Below are positions 16,679 to 25,523 of a stretch of 64,000 bases of DNA, piece by piece (positions within the stretch are counted from its first letter, which is position 1; the number at the start of each line of letters is the position of its first letter). This stretch comes from Pseudomonas sp. RC10 (GTDB taxonomy: Bacteria > Pseudomonadota > Gammaproteobacteria > Pseudomonadales > Pseudomonadaceae): NCBI RefSeq assembly GCF_038397775.1, contig NZ_CP151650.1, forward strand, positions 4,898,001 to 4,962,000, in the 5' to 3' direction. The notes beneath the pieces were generated by a model. The model was not told the origin of the DNA, did not search any database, and saw only the letters and a list, made by a program, of their open reading frames with translations. Position numbers and translations under genes: made by a program.

Positions 16679-17285
16679 GATGTAGAGTCCTTTCTGCGAT
16701 TTTTTGTGAGTCAACAAAAGGTCCCAAAGAATTCTGGGCAAAATGCCAGTCTATTCAGACTGATAGTCCGGGGCTTTGAACCGTCGGACCTAAAGATGGA
16801 TCCATGATAATGCCCTGTCAAATCCGTTTTGATGGTTTTTTAATCACGAATAGTTATAAGAAAAAGATAAGACCTCATTAACAATTCAAAACTATTCAAC
16901 CCCGATTTTTATATTCATTTGAATATCCCCGAACGAGGATGAAACTAAATGGCGTCAGGGTATTGACGATACTTATCAGGACAATCTCAACAAGTCTTAC
17001 TATTTATTGACATTCTTAATGATGTGAAACCACTCAGTTAAAGATGACGCTCACTTAACGACAGGGCAAAGTTTCACAAGGGCTCTCGACGTATCGGTTT
17101 TAACGTTAATCCTGCCCGTCATGATGTTGCCTCAATCAACCCCGACTCGCGATATGCACCCCGGCGCGGCACGCAAATCGCAGACAGTGCTTGAGGTGGA
17201 GCGAAACCTGCTGCCATCCTCGCGTTCATAACGCCAAGCCCGGCAAAAGCGGGGCAAAAAACGACCTGAACCAAGGAGACTGGCC
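16679..17285. other. AT-rich intergenic region, 607 bp
   Basis: No gene is seen. Between about 16790 and 17100 the composition is clearly more AT-rich than the surroundings, with A/T runs such as GGTTTTTTAATCACG and TTTTTATATTCATTTG. It contains the promoter region of the orphan operon (minus) and of cytochrome b561 (plus). On the minus strand a TTGACA hexamer (rc at about 16816-16821) could be a -35 box, but no good -10 was found. Confidence 0.6.
16702..16719. promoter_or_regulatory. Dyad TTTTGT-N6-ACAAAA upstream of orphan operon
   Basis: Six-base arms 24 bp before the transaldolase-like start, a possible operator. A second dyad, CAGTCT-ATTC-AGACTG, lies at 16747-16762. No regulator is assigned. 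Confidence 0.4.
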
Positions 17286-17828
17286 GTGAGCACACCTGCA
17301 AACACCGAGCGCTACAGCTACAAAGCCCGCTGGTTTCATTGGGTGATGGCCATTCTGATCGTGCTGGCTTACGCGCTGATCCTTAGCCGCAGTCAGTTCG
17401 CCCGAGGCAGCGACCTGCGAACCTTTGTGGTGCAAACGCATTTCTGGGTGGGAATCGTGTTGCTGATCATGGCGTTCTTCAGGATCGCTGAACGTCATCG
17501 CCACACGCCGCCGGGCATTACGCCGCCGCTCGAAGGTGCCCTTCGTCTGGCGGCCACGCTGTCCCATTACGCGCTGTATGCGTTTCTGTTCATTCAACCG
17601 CTGCTGGGGCTCTTCACGGTGTTGCTGGAGCGCGGCGCCCTGCCCGTCCCGCTGACCTCGCTGGCCATCCCGGCACCGTTCGCCATTTCCAAGGAGACCG
17701 CCGAGACCCTCGAACACTTTCACGTCCTGCTGGGCACGATTTTCTACTACGTGATCGGCCTGCATGTCGTCGCCGCGATCTGGCACCACGTCGTGCGCAA
17801 GGACAACACCGTACGGCGGATGGTGTAA
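17286..17828 (+). CDS. Cytochrome b561
   Basis: A 180-aa four-helix di-heme membrane protein of the prokaryotic b561 (CybB-like) family. Heme-ligand histidines are visible in KARWFHWVMAILIVLAYALIL (first helix), VQTHFWVGIVLLIMAFFR, LSHYALYAFLFIQPLLGLF and VLLGTIFYYVIGLHVVAAIWHHVVRK (last helix). It probably passes electrons from the quinone pool at the inner membrane. GTG 17286 was chosen because AAGGAG lies eight bases before it. Isolated gene followed by the REP array. Confidence 0.9.
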   Translation: MSTPANTERYSYKARWFHWVMAILIVLAYALILSRSQFARGSDLRTFVVQTHFWVGIVLLIMAFFRIAERHRHTPPGITPPLEGALRLAATLSHYALYAFLFIQPLLGLFTVLLERGALPVPLTSLAIPAPFAISKETAETLEHFHVLLGTIFYYVIGLHVVAAIWHHVVRKDNTVRRMV

Positions 17829-17866
17829 GCCTGACTCACTCCCATCACCGAGGCGCTGTCGTCCCC

Positions 17867-18292
17867 TGTAGGCGCGAATTCATTCGCGAGACGGAGGTTC
17901 AGGCGACACATGCATGTCGCCTGTTCGGGCCTCTCGCGAATGAATTCGCTCCCACAGTTAAAACCGCGTTCGCCGCGATCGGCAGGGTGCCGCTGAACCC
18001 TGTGGGAGCGAATTCATTCGCGAGACGGAGGTTGAGGCGATACATGCATGTCGCCTGCTCGGGCCTCTCGCGAATGAATTCGCTCCTACCGTTAAAACCG
18101 CGTTCGCCGCTATCGGCAGGGCGCCGCCGAACCCTGTGGGAGCGAATTCATTCGCGAGACGGAGGTTCAGGCGATGCATGCATGTCGCCTGTTCGGGCCT
18201 CTCGCGAACGAATTCGCTCCTACGGTTCAAATCGCGTTCGCCCCTCTCTACGGGGCGCCGCTGAACCCTGTGGGAGCGAATTCATTCGCGAA
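17867..18292. repeat. Tandem REP array, 134-bp period, three full units plus a partial one
   Basis: Units begin at 17867, 18001, 18135 and 18269, exactly 134 bp apart. Each unit has the left REP (GCGAATTCATTCGCGAGACG), a central palindrome (GGCGACA-CATGCA-TGTCGCC in unit 1), the inverted right REP (CTCGCGAATGAATTCGCTCC) and a spacer with CCGCGTTCGCCGC. Unit 4 stops after the left REP. Unit-to-unit changes are few, indicating recent tandem duplication. It fills the 511-bp gap between cytochrome b561 and the HlyD gene. Confidence 0.92.
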
Positions 18293-18339
18293 GAAGCCGT
18301 TAGGCTCGCACTCATCGTCAGCGTACATCGTCGCCAACG

Positions 18340-19524
18340 TCACCGGCCCTGATCCACCGTCCCGTCCACCGGGTCAGGCGGCACGGGGCCGTCCTGGCTG
18401 GTGTCGATGCTGACCACGACCGACATGCCCGGACGCAAGTGATCGACAGCGTCCTGATCGTTGTCCACCGTGATGCGCACGGGTATCCGTTGGGCGATCT
18501 TCACGAAGTTGCCGGTGGCGTTGTCGGCCGGCAACAGGCTGAACTCAGACCCGGCAGCCGGCGAAATGCGCTGCACGCGGCCGCGCATTTTGCGGTTTTC
18601 CAATGCATCGACGGTGAAGCTCACCGGTTGTCCCAGGCGCACGTTGGCCATCTGTGTTTCTTTCATGTTGGCAATGATCCAGCGCGGACGCGGCACCAGC
18701 GCCATCAGTTGCGCCCCGGCGTTCACATAAGCCCCCAGACGCGTACCAATCTGCCCCAACTGTCCGTCGCGGGGCGCCGTGATGCGCGTGTTGGTCAGGT
18801 CGATACGCGCCAGCTCGATGCTCGCTTCCGCGTTTTTCACCGAAGCCTCCAGCGAGCCTCGGTTGACGATCACCGTTTGCAGGTCCTGTCGCGAAATCTC
18901 CAGCGACGCCTTGGCCTCGGCCAGCGCGGCACGGGCCTGGGCGTCGGCGGCGCGGGTCACGTCCAGTTCGCTTTTCGACACCGAACCGTCGCTGACCAGT
19001 GCCGAGTTGCGGCGCAGGTCGGCGGCCGCCTTGTCGCTCTGGGCCTGGGCACTCACCACGCCGGCCTGACGCTGCAGGATCGTCGCTTCGGCACTGCGAC
19101 GCTGTTGCAGGTTGTTGTCCAGCGCGGCCTTCTGAATCCCCAGCTGCGCCAGCCCTTGATCGAGATGCTGCTGATAAATGCGATCGTCGATGCGCACCAG
19201 CAAGTCGCCCTGCTTCACCCACTGAAAGTCCTGCACCGGCACTTCGTAGACGTAGCCACTCAACTGCGGCCCGATGATCGTGGTCTGCCCGCGCACCTGA
19301 GCATTTTCGGTGCTTTCAATAGGGCTGCTGAACGGCGGCAATTGCCAGGCGTACAGCACGATCAGCACGCCTGCCAGTGCGATGCCGCCAAACAGAATGG
19401 ACGACACCAGCCTGATCCTCGCTGACCGGGGCTGGCTGGTCGCGGGCATGACCGCGGGCGCCGGAGCAGGCCCGGGGGTTTGAGAGGAAGAGGCAGGGCC
19501 GGGAGACTTTTCAGATTCTGTCAT
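18340..19524 (-). CDS. HlyD/EmrA-family periplasmic adaptor of an efflux system
   Basis: A 394-aa membrane-fusion protein. Pro/Ala-rich cytoplasmic N-terminus (residues 1-35), one membrane segment (LVSSILFGGIALAGVLIVLYAW, about 39-60), lipoyl half (STENAQVRGQTTIIGPQLSGYV), a long coiled coil (about 115-235, rich in Ala, Gln, Arg), then TNTRITAPRDGQLGQIGTRLGAYVNAGAQLMALVP. It bridges the DHA2 transporter to an outer-membrane channel. ATG 19524 overlaps the MFS stop as ATGA. No TolC-type gene is adjacent. Confidence 0.88.
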   Translation of the reverse strand: MTESEKSPGPASSSQTPGPAPAPAVMPATSQPRSARIRLVSSILFGGIALAGVLIVLYAWQLPPFSSPIESTENAQVRGQTTIIGPQLSGYVYEVPVQDFQWVKQGDLLVRIDDRIYQQHLDQGLAQLGIQKAALDNNLQQRRSAEATILQRQAGVVSAQAQSDKAAADLRRNSALVSDGSVSKSELDVTRAADAQARAALAEAKASLEISRQDLQTVIVNRGSLEASVKNAEASIELARIDLTNTRITAPRDGQLGQIGTRLGAYVNAGAQLMALVPRPRWIIANMKETQMANVRLGQPVSFTVDALENRKMRGRVQRISPAAGSEFSLLPADNATGNFVKIAQRIPVRITVDNDQDAVDHLRPGMSVVVSIDTSQDGPVPPDPVDGTVDQGR

Positions 19525-21191
19525 GAAGGTTGAACGCCGGAAGGTTGTGCTGAAGGTTGTGCAGGGGTGAACGGTGCGACCGGCTCGGTGGTGATCCACA
19601 GCCAGGTCGCCCGCGCCGTGATCCAGATCGCCGTGAGGATGGCGATCAGTGCGATCAGCATGAACACGTCGTTATAGGCTAGGGTATTCGCCTCGCGTGT
19701 GGCGGCCGTGGCCAGTGCACGAATGCCTTGATTGGTGCGCGCCGAGGGATCGGCAATCGCTGAGAGATAGGCCCCGCTGGAGCTTTGCAGGCGCGATTGC
19801 ACCTGAGGATTGAGCAGCGTGACGTGCTCGACGATGTGCGCCGAATGAAACTTCTCACGCCACACCTGAAACGTTCCCAGGAGCGCCGAGCCGATCAGGC
19901 TGCCGACGTTCTGACAGATCCCGAACATCACCGAAAAACTGACCATGTTGCGCGGGTTGCTGATCACCCCGCTGATCCCCAGCACCAGCGTCGGGCCAAG
20001 AAAAAAGGTGCCGCCGAACGCCAGCAGGAACTGGCTGAAATACATCTGCGGGCCTCGGGTCAAGCTCGTGGAAAAGCTGTCCATGATCGAGCCGACCGCC
20101 ATCAGCGCCAGGGAGATGATCAGTGGCTTGAACAGGTGCTGCGGGTTAATGGTGAGGGCGCTGACCAACAGACCGGCAATGCTGCCGAGCAACATGAACA
20201 GGTACAGCGTGTGCAATTGCTCAGTGCCCTGATTCATCCCTTGCAGGAAACCCACGGCGCCGGTGGCCTGTTCAGATAACACGATGCGGGTCAGCAACAC
20301 ACCCAGGGCGAATCGGATCATCCGCCCGCTCCCCAGCCAGCGGGTGATCAGCAAAGGGCGGGTGCGGTTATGTTCGATGCACAATCCCGCCATGATGCTG
20401 GCGATGGAAAACGCCAGGGCCAGGCCGATCCAGGGTTCTTCCAGCCACCACTCGATACGCCCCAGCGACAGCGCCGCACACAGCGCGGCAAAGCCGGACG
20501 CGAGCAAGGCGAAGGTCAGAAAGTCGAGTTTTTCGAAGGTCTTGAAGCGATCCCCCGGCGGCAATTTGAGGATCAAGACGCAGCCCAGCGCCAACAGGCA
20601 CATCCCCAGTTCGAACAGGTACAGCCCCCGCCATTCGGCGATCTGCAACAGGTCTTCCGAAACGAGACGCGCCAGCGGCGTCGCCAGTTGTGCCGTGCCG
20701 AGGCCGAGCACCAACGCCTTCATCCGCCATTTCTGCGGGAAGGCCTGGATCATGTAATACAGCCCCAACGAACTGAGCGCCGCGCCCACCATACCGTGGG
20801 CCGCACGCACAGCGACGGCGGACTCGATGTCGTTGACGAACAAATGGGCAAAGGTGACGAGCGCGTACAGCACCAGAAACACTTCGGTGAACGCTCGCAG
20901 GCCGAACTGTTGACGAAACTTCACCAGCAGCAGGTTCATCGAGACATTGGTCATGACGTACGCCGCAGGCAGCCAGGCAATTTCCGCCTGCGTCGCTCCC
21001 AGCGAACCCTGGAGGTATTGCAGGTTGGCGACCACCAATGCGTTCCCCAGCCCCCCGGTCAGCGCCACAATCACACCGACGATGGCGTACGCCCATCGCT
21101 TGGGATTCGAATGCAAAGGCGTGGACGGCGAGCCCGGTATTGTCGGCCGCTCATGGGGCGCCCAGTCGTGGGGGGTGTACTTGTCGTTCAT
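19521..21191 (-). CDS. MFS transporter, DHA2 (EmrB-like) drug efflux family
   Basis: A 556-aa protein with about 14 hydrophobic segments starting at WAYAIVGVIVALTGGLGNALVVANL (about 33-57). The motif A region is LLLVKFRQQFGLRAF, and the motif C-like region is weak. It has a long hydrophilic insert near residues 455-510 (HIVEHVTLLNPQVQSRLQ), as in EmrB/FarB proteins. It works with the HlyD adaptor, with which it is translationally coupled. Substrate unknown; the nearby orphan operon could provide one (speculative). Confidence 0.88.
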   Translation of the reverse strand: MNDKYTPHDWAPHERPTIPGSPSTPLHSNPKRWAYAIVGVIVALTGGLGNALVVANLQYLQGSLGATQAEIAWLPAAYVMTNVSMNLLLVKFRQQFGLRAFTEVFLVLYALVTFAHLFVNDIESAVAVRAAHGMVGAALSSLGLYYMIQAFPQKWRMKALVLGLGTAQLATPLARLVSEDLLQIAEWRGLYLFELGMCLLALGCVLILKLPPGDRFKTFEKLDFLTFALLASGFAALCAALSLGRIEWWLEEPWIGLALAFSIASIMAGLCIEHNRTRPLLITRWLGSGRMIRFALGVLLTRIVLSEQATGAVGFLQGMNQGTEQLHTLYLFMLLGSIAGLLVSALTINPQHLFKPLIISLALMAVGSIMDSFSTSLTRGPQMYFSQFLLAFGGTFFLGPTLVLGISGVISNPRNMVSFSVMFGICQNVGSLIGSALLGTFQVWREKFHSAHIVEHVTLLNPQVQSRLQSSSGAYLSAIADPSARTNQGIRALATAATREANTLAYNDVFMLIALIAILTAIWITARATWLWITTEPVAPFTPAQPSAQPSGVQPS

Positions 21192-21503
21192 CGAGCAGAC
21201 CTGGTGAATGCAGTCCTGTGACCGTGGGCAGAACGATATTACTCACTCATGGACCGGATGCTGTGACGATCAGGTTGTTTTGCAGGTTTTTCGCGGCCGG
21301 GGTGAGTGGGAGGAGAGTCTAGTTCCGAGGCGTCTCCTGCGCGCGGCAGAACCAAGACCGCACGCCCTTGGTATCAACGCCACAAAAATCCGACCAACAT
21401 ACGGTTGCCCCTGGTTTTATGCTATTACACTCCCCATCTTCCTCGGCACCCGACCTTCCGACATTCGGGCTGCCGTTTAATCGGTCCAACAGGAGTCATT
21501 GCC
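21192..21503. other. Intergenic region between exporter and DUF427 gene
   Basis: 312 bp shared by divergent genes, so it should hold both promoters. I could not identify a convincing -35/-10 pair, operator or RNA. AGGAG at 21491-21495 serves the DUF427 gene. Confidence 0.5.
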
Positions 21504-21860
21504 ATGAAAATCCCGGGTCCCGATCACCCCATCACCATCGCCCCGCTGCAAGGCCGCGTCACGGTTCAATTCAAAGGCGTGCGCGTGGCGCAAAGCGACA
21601 AGGCGCTGGAGCTGAAAGAAGCCAAATATCCGCCGGTGATTTATATCCCCCGTTCGGATATTTCGATTGAACATTACGTTAGAACCGAACATCGAACGCA
21701 TTGCCCCTACAAGGGCGACGCCAACTATTTCAGCCTCAGCGCCAACGGCGAAACCGCGGAAAACGCCGTCTGGACCTATGAAGAGGCCTACCCATCGGTC
21801 AAGGAAATCGAGGGCCACGTCGCGTTCTATCCCGACAAGGTGACCCTGGAAATTCACTGA
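21504..21860 (+). CDS. DUF427 domain protein
   Basis: A 118-aa protein of the DUF427 beta-tent family: RVTVQFKGVRVAQSDKALELKEAKYPPVIYIPRSDI, then CPYKGDANYFSLS and a W-T-Y-E-E-A-Y-P-S segment, ending IEGHVAFYPDKVTLEI. Molecular role unknown. ATG 21504 has AGGAG upstream; the frame is open further upstream but without a site. It lies 56 bp before the EgtB-EgtD gene and may be co-transcribed with it. Confidence 0.85.
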   Translation: MKIPGPDHPITIAPLQGRVTVQFKGVRVAQSDKALELKEAKYPPVIYIPRSDISIEHYVRTEHRTHCPYKGDANYFSLSANGETAENAVWTYEEAYPSVKEIEGHVAFYPDKVTLEIH

Positions 21861-21916
21861 AACCGACGCCACTCTGCTCGAAGCGCTTGCGCTACACGAC
21901 ACCCGGAGAGAAACCG

Positions 21917-24061
21917 ATGCGTCACTCACGCCAGCTACGCGAAACCCCCACCACGGACCCGCTGTGCAAGCGCTATCAGAGCGTTCGTGGTCGCACCGAA
22001 CAGTTGGTCGCGCCGCTCAGTCCCGAAGACATGGTGGTGCAGTCGATGCCCGACGCCAGCCCGGCGAAATGGCACATGGCGCACACCACGTGGTTCTTCG
22101 AGACGTTTTTGCTCATTCCCAACGTGCCCGACTACACGCCGTTCGATCCGACGTTTGGTTATCTCTTCAACTCTTATTACGAAGCCGTGGGGCCGCGCCA
22201 TCCGCGTCCGCAACGAGGTCTGATGACCCGGCCGGGCGTCGATCAGGTCAAGGCCTACCGCAAATACGTCGATGAGCACATGTCCACGCTGTTAATGGGC
22301 GGCCTGTCCGATGAGCTGTCGAGCCTGATCGAATTGGGCCTGGCCCACGAAGAGCAGCACCAGGAACTGTTGCTGATCGACATCCTGCACCTGTTCAGCC
22401 TCTCGTCACTCAAGCCCGCTTACGACCCAACCTGGCCGAAAGATGCCACGGGCCGTCGCGGCCAGTTCAAGCCGCTGAGCGCGGGGCTGACGCAGATTGG
22501 CCATAGCGGCGAGGGCTTTGCGTTCGATCACGAAGGTCCCCGCCATACCACCTATTTGCAGTCCTTTGAAATCAGCGATCGGCTGGTCACCAACGGCGAA
22601 TGGATGAGTTTCATCGCCGACGGCGGCTATCAAACCGCTGCGCTGTGGCTGTCCGAGGGCTGGACGCTGATTCAGGAACACGGCTGGACCGCGCCCTTCT
22701 ATTGGCAACATGACGAAAACGGCTGGAAGCGCATGAGCCTGCGCGGCCTGGAAGACATCGACCCGGCCGCCCCGGTCACCCACATCAGCTATTACGAAGC
22801 CGCGGCGTTCGCGACCTGGGCCGACGCTCGCCTGCCCACCGAAGCGGAGTGGGAAGCCGCCGCGCGCGCCGGTCTGCTGGAGCAAGTGGATGACGTCGCC
22901 TGGCAGTGGACCCAGAGTGCCTACAGCGCCTACCCCGGCTTCAAGCCGTCGGCCGGTGCGGTGGGCGAGTACAACGGCAAATTCATGGTCAATCAGATGG
23001 TGTTGCGCGGCGGTGCCAGCGTCACCTCCCCCGATCATTGCCGCCTGACTTATCGCAACTTTTTCCCGACCGACAAACGCTGGGTCATCACCGGGTTGCG
23101 CCTGGCCCGCGACAGCCGCCAGCCGGGGGTGGTTAATCCGCAAGACAGCGAATTCGCCCATGACGTGATCGCCGGGTTGTCAGCGCCGAGCAAGATGCTT
23201 TCACCCAAATACTTCTACGACGCGAAAGGCTCCGACCTGTTCGAGGCCATCTGCGAGACCGACGAGTACTACCCCACCAACGCCGAAACCGGCCTGTTGA
23301 AAGGGATTGCGGGCGAGATTGCAGCGTCGATTCCCGAGGGCGCGGCGTTGGTGGAGTTTGGCAGTGGCGCCAGCGAGAAAACCCGGCTGGTGCTGGACGC
23401 AGCACCACAGTTGGCGGTCTACGTGCCCATCGACATCAGCGCCACGGCGTTAAAAAAAGCCGCCAAGGCGCTACGCCAAACCTACCCCAATCTGGTGGTC
23501 GCGCCGCAGGTGGATGACTTCACCCGCGTCGTTAAACTGCCGCAGGAAGTCGAGGGCCTGACCCGCGTCGGTTTCTTTCCCGGCTCCACCATCGGCAATT
23601 TCACGCACGACGAAGCGGTAGCGTTTTTGCGCGGCGCCCATCAGGTGCTAGGTGAACATGCGCAGTTCATCGTCGGCGTGGACATGGTCAAGGACATCGA
23701 CACGCTGGTGGCGGCTTACGACGATGCCAAGGGTGTGACGGCACGTTTCAACCTGAATCTGCTGACCCGCATCAACCGCGAGCTGGGGGCTGATTTCGAC
23801 GTCACTGCCTTCAAACACCTCGCGCTGTGGAACGCCGAGCGTTCTCGAATGGAAATGCATTTGGTGAGTCAGGTCGAGCAAGACGTGACAGTGGCGGGCC
23901 ATCGCTTTCACTTCGCGGCGGGTGAGCGGCTGCACACCGAGAATTCACACAAGTTCACGGTGGAGTCGTTTACCGGGCTGGCGGCGCGGGCGGGATGGGC
24001 GGTGAGTCAATACTGGATCAGCAACGCGCCGGAAATGGCGCTGTTCCGTTTGCACGCGTGA
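21917..24061 (+). CDS. egtBD: Fused EgtB-EgtD: ergothioneine sulfoxide synthase plus histidine N-alpha-trimethyltransferase
   Basis: A 714-aa single frame combining both central ergothioneine enzymes. Residues 15-160 are the DinB-like iron domain (KWHMAHTTWFFETF at 51-64; HEEQHQE at 144-150 with two likely iron ligands). About 165-400 is the formylglycine-generating-enzyme-like domain of EgtB (ARLPTEAEWEAAAR, QWTQSAYSAYPGFKPSAGAVGEYNGKFM, LRGGASVTSPDHCRLTYRNFF). From about 410 it is EgtD: MLSPKYFYDAKGSDLFEAICETDEYYPTNAE, SAM motif VEFGSGASEKTR, FFPGSTIGNF and ENSHKFTVESF. The two are usually separate genes of about 430 and 320 aa. GGAGAG lies seven bases before the ATG. Both halves look intact. 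Confidence 0.92.
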   Translation: MRHSRQLRETPTTDPLCKRYQSVRGRTEQLVAPLSPEDMVVQSMPDASPAKWHMAHTTWFFETFLLIPNVPDYTPFDPTFGYLFNSYYEAVGPRHPRPQRGLMTRPGVDQVKAYRKYVDEHMSTLLMGGLSDELSSLIELGLAHEEQHQELLLIDILHLFSLSSLKPAYDPTWPKDATGRRGQFKPLSAGLTQIGHSGEGFAFDHEGPRHTTYLQSFEISDRLVTNGEWMSFIADGGYQTAALWLSEGWTLIQEHGWTAPFYWQHDENGWKRMSLRGLEDIDPAAPVTHISYYEAAAFATWADARLPTEAEWEAAARAGLLEQVDDVAWQWTQSAYSAYPGFKPSAGAVGEYNGKFMVNQMVLRGGASVTSPDHCRLTYRNFFPTDKRWVITGLRLARDSRQPGVVNPQDSEFAHDVIAGLSAPSKMLSPKYFYDAKGSDLFEAICETDEYYPTNAETGLLKGIAGEIAASIPEGAALVEFGSGASEKTRLVLDAAPQLAVYVPIDISATALKKAAKALRQTYPNLVVAPQVDDFTRVVKLPQEVEGLTRVGFFPGSTIGNFTHDEAVAFLRGAHQVLGEHAQFIVGVDMVKDIDTLVAAYDDAKGVTARFNLNLLTRINRELGADFDVTAFKHLALWNAERSRMEMHLVSQVEQDVTVAGHRFHFAAGERLHTENSHKFTVESFTGLAARAGWAVSQYWISNAPEMALFRLHA

Positions 24062-24064
24062 TGC

Positions 24065-24118
24065 GGCACGGCTTGCCGGCGGTGGCGGTGTCGCTGCCGC
24101 CGGCACGCCGGACTGCTA
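24065..24118. repeat. Degenerate single REP, CGGCTTGCCGGC type
   Basis: The stretch after the egtBD stop contains the strong inverted pair GCCGGCGG...CCGCCGGC and ends in TGCTACAG like other Pseudomonas REPs. It has no T-run, so it is a hairpin rather than a clear terminator. Confidence 0.5.
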
Positions 24119-24157
24119 CAGAACCTGCGCAAGTCTTGAAGCCGTGCAAGGTCTCAA

Positions 24158-24246
24158 CTGTGGGAGCGAATTCATTCGCGAAGGCGGCTGCACATCCGAC
24201 ACATTTCTATCGCCTGCCCCTCCGTCCGCGAATGAACTCGCTCCCG
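24158..24246. repeat. REP pair, inverted, right arm degenerate
   Basis: The left arm CTGTGGGAGCGAATTCATTC is intact; the right arm CGCGAATGAACTCGCTCCCG carries changes. With the REP at 24065 it fills most of the 361-bp gap before the hydrolase gene; the rest is promoter space without recognised boxes. Confidence 0.8.
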
Positions 24247-24422
24247 TCCCGCACTTGGCTCTTCGCCGGAGGCGGAATTGTCTGTTCTGCCCTCCCCCGT
24301 CTTCGATTCTTCATTTCAATTGCAAAATGTGGCTGTTAGCATCCGGGTTGATTTTCACGGAGTGCGGCCTTCATCGGGTCGCTTGAACGAGCAAGAAGAA
24401 CAAGAGCCACAGGGAGTCAGCG

Positions 24423-25520
24423 ATGACGGCACAGGTAGTATCGGCCACGTCTTCAGGGCAGGAACCCGCCTGCTACACCGTTCTGTCCGAAGTACGCAAT
24501 CACATCGGCCACATCACCCTCAACCGCCCGCAAGGGTTGAATGCCATCGATCTGGACATGGTCCGGCAACTGCAACACCAGCTCGACGCCTGGGCCAAGG
24601 ACGACAAGGTGTACGCCGTCGTCCTGCGAGGCGCCGGGGAAAAAGCCTTCTGTGCAGGGGGCGATATCCGCTCTCTGTACGACAGCTACAAAAACAACCA
24701 GACCTACCACCAGACCTTCTTCGTCGAAGAGTACGCGCTCGACCTCACCCTCCATCACTACCGCAAACCCGTCATCGCCTTGATGGACGGCTTTGTGCTG
24801 GGCGGCGGCATGGGGCTGGCTCAGGGCGTTGATTTACGCGTGGTTACCGAACGCAGTCGTCTGGCGATGCCGGAAGTGGCGATCGGTTATTTCCCCGACG
24901 TCGGCGGCAGTTATTTCCTGCCTCGGGTGCCGGGTGAGCTTGGCGTCTACCTTGGCGTGACCGGCGTGCAGATTCAGGCCGCCGACGCGTTGTACTGCGG
25001 CCTCGCCGACTGGTACCTGCAAAGCGCCCGGCTGGCGGACCTCGACCGTCACCTCGACGGGCTGAAATGGACCCTCACCCCGCTCAAGGACCTGCAAGGC
25101 GCGCTGGCGAAAATCGCCGTCCAGCAATTGCCCGAACCGCCGCTGGAAAAGCTGCGCCCAGCCATCGATCATTTCTTCGCCCTGCCAGACATTCCGAGCA
25201 TTATCGAACAGTTGTTGGAAGTGACGGTGATCGACACCCACAGTTGGGCCGTGGACACCGCCAACCTGATGAAAACCCGTTCGCCACTCGCCATGGCCGT
25301 GACGCTGGAGCTGTTGCGCCGGGGCCGTCATCTGCCGCTGGAGGCCTGCTTCGACCTGGAGCTGCATCTGGATCGTCAGTGGTTCGAACGGGGGGACCTG
25401 ATCGAAGGCGTGCGCGCCTTGATCGTAGACAAAGACAAGAAACCGCACTGGAACCCGTCGAACGTCGAGGCGCTGGATGCCGAACACGTGGCGAGTTTTT
25501 TCAGCGGTCATGAGGCGTGA
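24423..25520 (+). CDS. 3-hydroxyisobutyryl-CoA hydrolase / enoyl-CoA hydratase family
   Basis: A 365-aa crotonase-superfamily enzyme of the HIBCH type. Seen: ITLNRPQGLNAIDLDMV (about 33-49), the oxyanion-hole segment CAGGDIRSLYDSYKNN (about 78-93), FVLGGGMGLAQGVDLRVVTERSRLAMPEVAIGYFPDVGGSYFLPRVPG (about 124-170) and a long C-terminal extension typical of HIBCH. It removes CoA from 3-hydroxyisobutyryl-CoA in valine breakdown. GGGAG lies before the ATG. Only 3 bp separate it from the acyl-CoA dehydrogenase gene, so the two form an operon. Confidence 0.88.
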   Translation: MTAQVVSATSSGQEPACYTVLSEVRNHIGHITLNRPQGLNAIDLDMVRQLQHQLDAWAKDDKVYAVVLRGAGEKAFCAGGDIRSLYDSYKNNQTYHQTFFVEEYALDLTLHHYRKPVIALMDGFVLGGGMGLAQGVDLRVVTERSRLAMPEVAIGYFPDVGGSYFLPRVPGELGVYLGVTGVQIQAADALYCGLADWYLQSARLADLDRHLDGLKWTLTPLKDLQGALAKIAVQQLPEPPLEKLRPAIDHFFALPDIPSIIEQLLEVTVIDTHSWAVDTANLMKTRSPLAMAVTLELLRRGRHLPLEACFDLELHLDRQWFERGDLIEGVRALIVDKDKKPHWNPSNVEALDAEHVASFFSGHEA

Positions 25521-25523
25521 CCC

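Noticed and set aside
17867..18292. CRISPR-like array
   Set aside because: The period is 134 bp, the spacers are nearly identical, and the repeated parts are REP palindromes; no cas genes are present.
11360..24061. Orphan operon and ergothioneine gene as one pathway
   Set aside because: They are on opposite strands, 5 kb apart and separated by an exporter and a cytochrome gene; ergothioneine synthesis needs no APS kinase or sulfotransferase.
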